Positions 10,264-18,773 of a stretch of DNA of 64,000 nucleotides are shown piece after piece. Each line of letters opens with the position of its first letter. Position 1 is the stretch's first letter. The notes under the pieces were generated by a model. The model was not told where the DNA came from, did not search any database, and worked only from the letters and a program-made list of their open reading frames with translations. Location of the stretch: positions 992,001-1,056,000 of the forward strand of contig JAPFFF010000010.1 of assembly GCA_039105265.1 (NCBI GenBank), read 5' to 3'. Made by a program: the position numbers and the translations under genes. The stretch is from Tritrichomonas musculus. Taxonomy: Eukaryota > Parabasalia > Tritrichomonadida > Tritrichomonadidae.

Positions 10264-10272
10264 TCATTTTTA
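10264..10272 (+). promoter_or_regulatory. Candidate initiator (Inr) element
   Basis: TCATTTTTA fits the trichomonad initiator consensus (TCA+1 followed by pyrimidine/AT-rich bases), and its A is 31 bases before the ATG of the NTF2-like gene. Such short A+T-rich matches occur by chance often, so this is only a candidate. Confidence 0.35.
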
Positions 10273-10296
10273 TTTTAAAGAAAGAATCAAAAGGTC

Positions 10297-10668
10297 ATGT
10301 GGAAAACATACTTTCAGGATTGTGAAGAAGTAATCGCAGGAGTCAAGAAGTATTTGGAGTCATGCAACAAAGGAAAGTCAGCAATCATGGAACCAAGTTT
10401 CCATAAGGATGCTGTTATCTTTGAAGGAAATCAGCCAGAAGAAGGAAACCATGCAATAAAAGGTTTCTTTGATATTATCAATGGTGCTGGTCAAGATCCA
10501 AACCAAAATCCTCCTTCCCAAATCACAATCTTAGATATTACACAAACAACAGCTGTTACAAAGACTGTAATGGTTTTCCATGGTCAAGCATATGTTGACT
10601 ATCATGCCTTTGTTAAAACTCCAAAAGGTTGGAAGATCACTGCTAAAATATATCATACAATACAATAA
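10297..10668 (+). CDS. NTF2-like (SnoaL / lumazine-binding-like) small protein
   Basis: A compact 123-residue protein starting MWKTYFQDCEEVI. The pattern is an N-terminal helix (VIAGVKKYLESCNKG), FHKDAVIFEGN, a second helical part (AIKGFFDIINGAG), then alternating beta strands ITILDITQTTAVTKTVMVFHG, AYVDYHAFVKTPKGWKITAKIYH. This matches single-domain NTF2-fold proteins annotated as putative lumazine-binding or SnoaL-like, which are common in bacteria. The reaction or ligand cannot be read from the sequence. Codon use differs from the surroundings: AAG, ATC, CCA and TCC are frequent and the base composition is less A+T-rich, as in a highly expressed gene or one gained by transfer. No signal peptide. 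The frame is whole. Confidence 0.75.
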   Translation: MWKTYFQDCEEVIAGVKKYLESCNKGKSAIMEPSFHKDAVIFEGNQPEEGNHAIKGFFDIINGAGQDPNQNPPSQITILDITQTTAVTKTVMVFHGQAYVDYHAFVKTPKGWKITAKIYHTIQ

Positions 10669-11459
10669 TTCTTTCATTAATAAAAACAATGAAAAATGCT
10701 TTTTATTCTCTATTTTTCTTCTCAAAAAAATATTCTTTTAAACTTATCTTGGATTATTGGAGATTTCAATCACCTTGAGATTCGCTCTGAAAAAAAAGCT
10801 CCTTCTTTTATTTCTGAAACACTTTTAGGAATGATGATGTTTTTGATTGACGATTCAGCAAAATTAGACTCAAGTCGAAGTTGATTTCTCTTTAGTAGAA
10901 AAGACAGCCAACAATTCAAGATTTATGCTCTGAGAAAAGGGGCATTCTTTGATTTTGACTACATGGTTTATTATAGAAATTTTGGCCAAAAATAAATAAA
11001 CAAAAGTGGAACAATGAATTCGTTTTAATTTTGATTCTTTTGAGATTGTTTTGAAAAAAAAAATTGTCAAAAAACTTGTATTTTCAGAAAAAAGTATGTC
11101 TTGGAATGAATATGATTTATAAATCTCTATAATTATATTTATAATGTAAACTAATAAGTCTTACTAAAAAAAAATTTGAAAATAGGATCATATGGTATTT
11201 ATGTATATCAAATTTCGAAAGGGATCAGCTAAAGACTGATTGGAAAAAGAATGAAAAAACTTGCCATTTGGAGTAAGATAAATTTTTAATTTTTTTATTA
11301 ATATATAATCAATTTCGAACGAAATTTTAATAAGTAATTTTTATAAATAATTACTAAATTATAATCTAGTCATCATTTCTAAGATATATTTTCAATATTC
11401 AAGAAATATGTTTTAAGTAATTAAAAAAAAAAAAAGTATAAAGACTGTTTATTAAAAAA
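10669..11459. other. Intergenic
   Basis: Frames of about 60 codons at 10696-10884 (+) and 10870-11070 (-) show no family features and are not called. The base composition of 10740-10990 is slightly less A+T-rich than the rest, so a remnant is possible. Confidence 0.4.
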
Positions 11460-12383
11460 TTATAGATCATCTTTGTGAGATAGAGTACTTAATTTTGATT
11501 TAGCATTTTCATGACCAAGTTCTGCTGCTTTCTTATAATATTCAATTGCTTTTGAGTAATTTTTCTTAACACTTTGGCCATTGTAATAAGAAACGCCTAA
11601 AATATACATCGCGTCTGAACAGCCAAGATTAGCAGCTCTTTCATAATACTCTATTGCCTTAGTATAATTTTTATTAACGCCTCTTCCCGAAGCAAAACAA
11701 ACGCCTAAAGCATAAATTGCGTTATAATCATTAAGTTTTGCGGCTTGTTTATAATATTGGATTGATTTTGTATAATTTTGATCAACACCATGACCTATAT
11801 TATAAACAGAACCTAATAAAAACATTGCTCTTGAATTTCCAAGTTTTGTTGCATTTTCTAATATTTCAATTGCTTTTATAAAATCTTGACTAACGCCTTC
11901 GCCGTTATAATAACATTCACCTAAACGCTCTAATGCATCTGAATGGCCAAGAGTGGCTGATTGTTCATAGTATTCGGCTGCTGTTATATAATTTTGTTGA
12001 ACACCAGTTCCATTGTAATAACAGTTACCTAAATTGTACATTGCGTTTGGATTGCCTTGTTCAGCTGATTGTTTATAATAATCAAATGCTTTTATGTAAT
12101 TTTTTTCAACTCCTTGGCCTTTATAATAGCAATCACCTAATCTATCAGTTGCATTTGAATTTCCCTCATCAGATGCTTGTTCAAAATATTCAACTGCTTT
12201 GGTATAATTTGGTTCAACCCCTATTCCTTTTAAATAGCAATTGCCTAAATGATAAGTTGCATTTGAATCACCAAGTTTGGATCTTTGTTCATAAAATTCA
12301 ATTGATTTGGTATCATTTGTATTAACCTCGTCATTGCAGGTTATGGTTTGAAATAGAAATGAAATCAAAAAGAAGATTTTCAT
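11460..12383 (-). CDS. Secreted Sel1-like repeat protein
   Basis: 307 residues. An N-terminal signal peptide (MKIFFLISFLFQTITC, cleavage likely just after) is followed by about eight Sel1-like repeats of 36 residues with the consensus A(x)YxLGxCYYNGxGVxxNYxKAxEYYxxAA, for example NAMYNLGNCYYNGTGVQQNY. Sel1 repeats are alpha-alpha superhelices of the TPR class and act as protein-binding scaffolds. A Sel1/Hrd3-like role in ER-associated degradation is possible but not shown, since there is no membrane anchor. Several NYT/NYS/NGT sequons fit passage through the secretory pathway. The C-terminus (STLSHKDDL) resembles a KDEL-type retention signal (KDDL), which would keep the protein in the ER lumen. 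The frame is complete. Confidence 0.85.
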   Translation of the reverse strand: MKIFFLISFLFQTITCNDEVNTNDTKSIEFYEQRSKLGDSNATYHLGNCYLKGIGVEPNYTKAVEYFEQASDEGNSNATDRLGDCYYKGQGVEKNYIKAFDYYKQSAEQGNPNAMYNLGNCYYNGTGVQQNYITAAEYYEQSATLGHSDALERLGECYYNGEGVSQDFIKAIEILENATKLGNSRAMFLLGSVYNIGHGVDQNYTKSIQYYKQAAKLNDYNAIYALGVCFASGRGVNKNYTKAIEYYERAANLGCSDAMYILGVSYYNGQSVKKNYSKAIEYYKKAAELGHENAKSKLSTLSHKDDL

Positions 12384-12729
12384 TTATAAGCCAAGAAATT
12401 CATATGTATTCAAATAATTCAATGAGTATTCATAAAATTTCAAAAATTCAATGAGTATTCATAAAATTTCAAAAATATTCATAAATATGTAATTTTTTAA
12501 TTTATTAAATTATTCAATAACAAAAATAAAATTATTTTAATTTGTTTAATATTTTATTTATATTTTATATGATTTTTAAATATAATGTAATTTATTACAA
12601 TTTATTATCCTAATTTTATGAAGCATGTAACAAAATGGGCTTAGTAATTAGTTAACCATTCAATTTTTTTTTACAATCTTCAAATTTGAGAGAGCATATA
12701 TAATTTTTTCAGATAATATAAAATTTTAT
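12384..12729. other. Intergenic
   Basis: Very A+T-rich. Just upstream of the Sel1 gene (12420-12480) is a short tandem duplication of ATTCAATGAGTATTCATAAA-type units. No gene is seen. Confidence 0.5.
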
Positions 12730-14739
12730 TTATTTATTTAATATATCCGAGCGTGTTCTATTCCATAATGAAAAAAGATATCTATAATTATCGATACCCA
12801 TTACAGCATCACAAAATCCGTCATATCTCTCATCAACGGAGCAGCCGGCTGCAATCAAACATGTTGCTTCATAAGGATTAATATAGTCTAAAGATCCTTT
12901 CCATTTTGGCAACTCAATGTTCATTGTTGAATTAGATTCAACTTGTGCAAATAATTGTGAAGGAGAATACAAATTTATTGTTTGAAATCCATTTGTTAAA
13001 AATTCGTCGTGTTGAGTGTAAAACGACATTGCAGCGTCGAACATTGAATGATAATAATTTAAACTTTCTATTGAAACAGAAGGAACATGGAAATAAGCAC
13101 CAACGCTTTTTGCTAATATGCCTCCAATTGAATGTCCGGTATAAACAGCAGTGATATTTTTATTATAAATTTCATTGTAAATTTGGCTATTTGCAGCAAT
13201 GTACGAACTTGCAATCTCAGGAACACCAACGTAAAAGATTAATTTTTGTGATATTATATTCAAGAATCTTGATAAAAGAAGATCATAAGCAATTTCATAA
13301 AATGGAATAATTGCACCAAAAAGTTTACTTGAAATGAAATCATTACAAAAGTTTTCTAACAAGAAAGAAACACTTTTCAAATCAATAACAGAATTAAACG
13401 CAATTACAGATAATGCATTATTAATCTCAATTTCATAGAAAAAGGTTAAATTATTGCCATACACAATTAGTGGCTTAAGAGAACCATCAAACAAATATTT
13501 CACAATTTCGTCGGCAAGCTTGATATCAGACGTTTGGCCAAGTGCTGCAATTCCTGCATATTGAATCATGTTTAATCCATAAAATTTGGTTTCACAAATT
13601 GATGCTGGTTGACTGGCCTGAACTGGATTTGATTTATTTGTGTAAACTAAATTTTGAGGAATAAAAGTCGTAAATTTCAAATTACAAATGATGACGAAAG
13701 CTGTTCCAACAATGATAAGTAACAGATAACCTAAGGAAACAATAATCCACATTGTACGAATAAAAGAATGCTTTTCCTTTGTCTTTTTGGAATCCATTAA
13801 AAGGCCGGTAAAGTTAAATATCATTAAAAACGGAATGCTGAAGCAATAAACAAAAGTTCTTGCAACATACGATATGATGTAAGAAAAATACATGTAATGC
13901 TGCAAATTAATAAAATTATAAGTATCAAATGCAATATATGTTAAAACAAGAATTAATACAAAAAAGCCAGGTATCATTTTGGCTTTAAAATGTCTTGCTT
14001 TGAAAAATGCATAAAAATAATTAACATCTGGATCATTCAAAAAGTGGAAATAATCAACTTGATCCATAATACCACAAGGATCTAGCAATGATTGTTTAAC
14101 TTCCGGTTTTTCAGTCATGTTAAATGTTGACTGCATTTCTGATGAAATATCGTCAATTAATGATTGCTGAATATCTGAAATAAGTTCGTTATTCTGAGAT
14201 TTTGTTGGTTCTTTAAAAAGAGATTTAATTGATTCTAATAAAACTTTGAAAAAGCCAATAATTAATGGAATTACTGACATTGTACCGATAAATGCTGATA
14301 TAATAACGTTTTCATCTGGAGTTATGGTTTCAAATACCATGCACATTCCAAAAAATAAAATCAAGATAACAATAATGATGTATTTAAAGACATTTAAGGC
14401 TTTGCTGCATTTGCTTGTTTCAAAATCTGCATTAATTGTGTTTTTAATTCCTTCAAAACTTAAAACATTCCAAATGTTTTTGAAATATGAAAAAATGATT
14501 TTGAAATTTATCCCAAATAATAAATGAACAAATGGAATTGAGAAAGAAATCCATAAAATTGTTCTTATTATATTAATTTTCATCTTTATTAAAGCGCAAA
14601 CAACAAATGAAATGAAATATGAAACAACAAGATGGACAGAACAGCATAAAAAGATAACAAAACCAATATATGTTGTTAAAAATAAAGTAACAATCAAAAT
14701 AGCAGACAAAACATTGGTAGAACACGAAGCACACGACAT
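12730..14739 (-). CDS. Multi-pass membrane lipase (class 3 type)
   Basis: 669 residues. The N-terminal half has about eight hydrophobic segments (around 10-32, 33-52, 58-78, 118-137, 150-168, 255-275, 285-305 and 335-355). The C-terminal half is an alpha/beta-hydrolase region with the nucleophile elbow YTGHSIGGILAK, serine near residue 537. This arrangement matches the class 3 (diacylglycerol-lipase-like) lipases expanded in trichomonads, expected to hydrolyse acyl-glycerols or phospholipids at a membrane. The acid and histidine of the triad cannot be assigned with certainty; Asp/His candidates lie in the Cys-containing C-terminus (AAGCSVDERYDGFCDAV). N-glycosylation sequons (NKS, NLT, NIT, NST) sit after the last membrane segment. 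It lies tail-to-head with a broken paralogue at 14963-17060, a tandem duplication. Confidence 0.82.
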   Translation of the reverse strand: MSCASCSTNVLSAILIVTLFLTTYIGFVIFLCCSVHLVVSYFISFVVCALIKMKINIIRTILWISFSIPFVHLLFGINFKIIFSYFKNIWNVLSFEGIKNTINADFETSKCSKALNVFKYIIIVILILFFGMCMVFETITPDENVIISAFIGTMSVIPLIIGFFKVLLESIKSLFKEPTKSQNNELISDIQQSLIDDISSEMQSTFNMTEKPEVKQSLLDPCGIMDQVDYFHFLNDPDVNYFYAFFKARHFKAKMIPGFFVLILVLTYIAFDTYNFINLQHYMYFSYIISYVARTFVYCFSIPFLMIFNFTGLLMDSKKTKEKHSFIRTMWIIVSLGYLLLIIVGTAFVIICNLKFTTFIPQNLVYTNKSNPVQASQPASICETKFYGLNMIQYAGIAALGQTSDIKLADEIVKYLFDGSLKPLIVYGNNLTFFYEIEINNALSVIAFNSVIDLKSVSFLLENFCNDFISSKLFGAIIPFYEIAYDLLLSRFLNIISQKLIFYVGVPEIASSYIAANSQIYNEIYNKNITAVYTGHSIGGILAKSVGAYFHVPSVSIESLNYYHSMFDAAMSFYTQHDEFLTNGFQTINLYSPSQLFAQVESNSTMNIELPKWKGSLDYINPYEATCLIAAGCSVDERYDGFCDAVMGIDNYRYLFSLWNRTRSDILNK

Positions 14740-14962
14740 CTTTATATCTAAAATTTAAAAAAATAAACGTATTCTCTGCACGTTTAAAATTTCAAAAGCC
14801 AAAATCACTCAAACTTGTCCATTTATACTGATAATTTTGTTCTTTTCAGAAATAGAAAAGGTCTTATAAGAAATATTTTTTATATATTCAATGTAAAATC
14901 ACAAATCATAATAATAAAAATAAATTTATTAATTTCATATTTTTAAAATTGCTTTTTTTTCT

Positions 14963-17060
14963 TTAAGTTACAACCTCTCCAATCTCAAACATCTCATCTA
15001 TCGTTTCAGCATCAAAATGTTTCTCACAAAAATTCAGCGTATTTCTTATATGTGTTGCACATCACTGCAACTTGGCAAATGAGTCTGAAATTGCTGTGAC
15101 AACTCAAGCCTCGCCTGCACGGCACCTGTATCTGTGTTCCTAGAGGCATGTCGACTCTTGCAATGAGGACCTGATCTGGAATGATGTCGATAATTGTCTC
15201 TTTCACGTTCATCACTGTCTTGTTTTGGTAGAAGTGACCAATGAAGCGAACTCCTGGACCACTCAAAGCTACAGCCTGTATTCCGGCAACCAGAGAGATG
15301 ATCTTAGCGAGACCTCCGCCGAGGGAGTGGCCAATTATCATCACATCTTCATCTGGATCGATATGAAAATTCAATTTTTTGGCACTTTTTTTGGATCGAC
15401 TTTTCATGAACCAATCTGAAAACATTCTTTCATTTGCTGACCTGCTGTCTTTGTCTCCGTAAATGTGCTCGTATATGTAGTCGACAAATATGTTCTTGTA
15501 TTCCTCGACAAGAGAAAACTGCTTGAACGCGTATCGTGGAAGATTTGTCACAACTCCAATGAGCTCGATTGTTTTGTCGCTATAAAGACTGACAAAAGGG
15601 AAAAACGAGTTCATTACATTGATCACAACAGAAGCAAACCAAATCTCAACATCAGCAATCATGTCCTGTTGATTTGCCGTTCCTCTGATTGTAAAAACAG
15701 ACAATTTTGGCTCTCTTCGAAAGCGAGTCGGCATCATTGAAGACTCAAAAGTTTTGTCCCATTTAAAAGGAGTGCTCACAAAAAATAACGTCTTTCCCAA
15801 TCTCTCCTCTTTCACTAAGAAATCGGCCAACAACTTCCCACTGATCCTCGCTGAAGTTGTCTGGAGCTGGCGGATTGGCAAGTATCGTAAGTGCAATGAT
15901 TTCAGTCATCAAAAGACCTTTTGGCTTCAAATAACAGATCGGTGAAAGAGTCTACTTCCACATATCATTGGATGGAATTAAGAAATTCAAAATCGTCAAA
16001 ACCGTTGACATAAAATCCACTTTTTGTCTGGTTGTTATAAGTCATGTTTGGTGGCTTGTCAATTGTGAGGTTGTCAGTGTAAACTAGCATTTCGTTGTTG
16101 CTCCCAACAGTTGAGAAACAGCCTAACGAAACCAGTGCGACAACGAAAAGGAAATCCAAGAAGACGAGAATCAAACCGGTCCATCTAAGACGCTTTTCAT
16201 GTTTGCTCCAAGTTGTTGCTTGCCTGTGCCATTTAAGAGCTTCTAATCTTGTCAGTTTCTCTTTAATTTCATCGTCAACTTCGTCAATTTTTCCTTTAAT
16301 TTCTTCAGATTCAAGATTGTCTATATCTTCTTCCTCCTCGAAATTCTCATCTTCAATGTTACTCTCACTCATGTTATGTGTAGTTCTATATTTAAGGATT
16401 CTTTTTGTTGCGTTTTCCTAGATTTCTTCACGTAATTCATCGAGTTTTCCTTCAGTCAATTCTCTGTCTCGAAGCCTTCGAATCAAGAAGAAAGGGAACG
16501 AAATCCTTGTCGCCAGAACGAAGATCATACAAATTCCAATGAAGATAGCAATGCACACTTGTCCAGCGGACATTTTCGTCTCAGCACAAATCATGTAAAC
16601 GATAACAGCAATTGTATCAAGTATTGAAAAAGTTATCTTTGAAAAAATAAAATGAAAGATTAATTTGCCATTATTTGCAAGTTTCTCTTTCTTGTTTTTG
16701 ATCAAGAAGAAGTCGATCCAGTTTCTCTCATTCAGATAAAAAGAGCAAAGATAAGGATCATCAAAATCATTGATTTCAAGAAATCTCTTTCTTGGCTTGT
16801 TAAACAAAGAGACGATAGAATGAATCAGATAAAAAATGTAAAGTGAAAAATAACGAATTAAAGGAATGAAAAAGGCCGAAATTATCATCCAAACATTCAA
16901 GAATCTCGGTGCTTTATCATTCCTGAAATTAGCAAATAATCCGCACATAAACATGACGAATAAAACACCATGAATAAAAGAATGCAATCTTCCAAAATGA
17001 AAATATTTTGGAAGTGAATCAACATTAAAAACAATTTTTATGAAAATTGAAACAAGTTTT
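14963..17060 (-). pseudogene. Broken paralogue of the class 3 membrane lipase
   Basis: Three frames read in order as the same protein as its neighbour at 12730-14739. 17060-16418 holds membrane segments and FDDPYLCSFYLNERNW; 16372-15965 holds an acidic coiled segment and a membrane segment ending in LVSLGCF; 15896-15024 holds the hydrolase region with FTIRGT, MIIGHSLGGGLAKI and IIPDQVLIARVD. In-frame stops lie at 16418-16420 (TAG) and 15965-15967 (TGA), and frame changes lie between 15965 and about 15910, near 15785 and near 15030. The last one shifts into a clean tail ending at 14963 (HFDAETIDEMFEIGEVVT). The N-terminal membrane segments are missing where the GTPase gene begins. G+C is clearly higher than in the neighbour. 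At least two breaks are in or beside A-runs, so sequencing error cannot be excluded. Confidence 0.8.
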
Positions 17061-17073
17061 TGATGTGAATAAA

Positions 17074-17697
17074 ATGAGAAAAAAGGTTGTAAATATTCTA
17101 ACTGTTGGAGACGGATCAATAGGTAAAATGTCCTTTTTGTGGGCTTATTCAAAAAATGAAATTCCTCCAGATAATGTTCCAACCGTTTTTGATACATATC
17201 TTTCAACTGTAAAAGTCAAAGATCAGACTGTTGATTTTAAACTTTCTGATACATCATCACAAGATGATATGGAAGATTTAGGAGCAATGTCATACGCCAA
17301 TGTTGATATATTCTTAATATGTTTTAGTATAATTGATCCAATATCGTTCGAAAACGTTGAAAAGAAATGGGTTGCAGAAATAAAACGATATGTGAAGCAA
17401 CCATTCATTGTTTTGGTTGGCTTAAAAAGTGATCTTCGAAATAATGAATCAACAAATAACGACCTTTCACAAAAAAACGCTCAGCCAATTTCATATTTGC
17501 AAGGAAAAAGCAAATCAGAAAAAATAGGTGCAGAATGCTATTGCGAATGCTCATCAAAATCATTAGATAGTGTCAAATCTGTTTTTGATCAAGCTTTTGA
17601 AACTCTATTTAAGTCAAAAAAAGGATGTAATTGTAATATTTATTTAAAAAATCAATTAAAGCAAGTATTATATTTTTTAATATTTAAACATAAATAA
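17074..17697 (+). CDS. Rho/Rac-type small GTPase, degenerate
   Basis: 207 residues from MRKKVVNILTVGDG; an upstream in-frame ATG at 17047 is less likely. Family features: P-loop GDGSIGK (12-18), switch I VPTVFDTY with Thr37, G4 LVGLKSDLR as in Rho proteins, and G5 ECSSKS. Several key residues are altered. The Ser/Thr after the P-loop lysine is Met (GKMS), and DTAGQ of switch II is DTSSQ, so the catalytic-region glycine is lost. The C-terminus reads KKGCNCNIY, where a CAAX prenylation box would be expected, but continues for 17 more residues (LKNQLKQVLYFLIFKHK), so lipidation is unlikely. It could be a GTP-binding-deficient regulator or a gene in early decay. It starts back-to-back with the broken lipase. 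Confidence 0.82.
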   Translation: MRKKVVNILTVGDGSIGKMSFLWAYSKNEIPPDNVPTVFDTYLSTVKVKDQTVDFKLSDTSSQDDMEDLGAMSYANVDIFLICFSIIDPISFENVEKKWVAEIKRYVKQPFIVLVGLKSDLRNNESTNNDLSQKNAQPISYLQGKSKSEKIGAECYCECSSKSLDSVKSVFDQAFETLFKSKKGCNCNIYLKNQLKQVLYFLIFKHK

Positions 17698-18773
17698 GCA
17701 ATCATATATCAATTTTAAACAATTTCCATCATCATTATAGTTTTGAACAATGAGTACTATTATAATGATTATGAAGGGAATATGAGTTCGAGTGATGGAT
17801 TGATTTAATTTGACTTTATGAACATAACAATCAATTAAAAAACTTTAAAAAGTAAATAATCTTAAATAAATGCTGGATGAATAACCGATATAAGAGTATA
17901 TGAAACATTAACAAAACTTGATCGTCGGGTCCCATGTAATGTGATATAAAAAGTTTTAAAATATTGCTGGTTTTTAGGTAATATTATGAAAAAAGAGAAT
18001 AATTATCAATGATTTAAAGATGTTCTATCAACCTAATATGTAGATAATTCATTTATTTTATAGTTTCTTAAAAGAAAAACCAAAACAAGTAATAATTGAG
18101 AAATTTGAGGAATTTTATATATTACATTCATGCAAATATATTATATTTGATTTAAAAAGTAAATGCTTAAACTTAATCCCCTAGAAAAACTATTTGACAA
18201 ATTATTAATAGTTGATACAATTAAATATAATGAATGCTACTTTTTTTTCTCATAAATATTCTCTTTTGGAAGAACAAAAATAGTTCATAGATTTTCATTT
18301 ATAAAACTCTCTTTGGAATAATGAATACGTATTTTTTTTTTTGTTAAAAAACAGTAAAAATCATTTGCCAATATTGATCTATGTTTTTTTCAGCAAAAAA
18401 TTAATATTTTGAAAAATCCGAAAAAATAGTTTTTATTTATATTGTAATAAATAGTTTAAAACCATTATCAATGGTTCAACCATTCAAAAAAAAATCAGGA
18501 GAAGCTTTTTACATTACCCGTCATTATTGATGCTTTTTCCATCTAGTTTACTATATATTATTATATTAATTACTATAACTAGTGCTTTATTTATTATTAA
18601 TAATAAAATCAAAAAAATAACAGTATTTTATGCAATAAATGCATTTTTATTTCCACTTTTTCAGAAGGGCCCCCGAAAAAATTTAGTTTCAGTAACTCTC
18701 CGATATACTATTAAAAATATTTTCTATATGAAAATTTTATTATTGAAAAGTTTTATTTTGACAGCCTTAATAA
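17698..18773. other. Intergenic
   Basis: About 1.1 kb, A+T-rich with several homopolymer runs. An 86-codon frame at 18527-18787 is hydrophobic and ends inside the next gene; it is not called. Confidence 0.5.
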
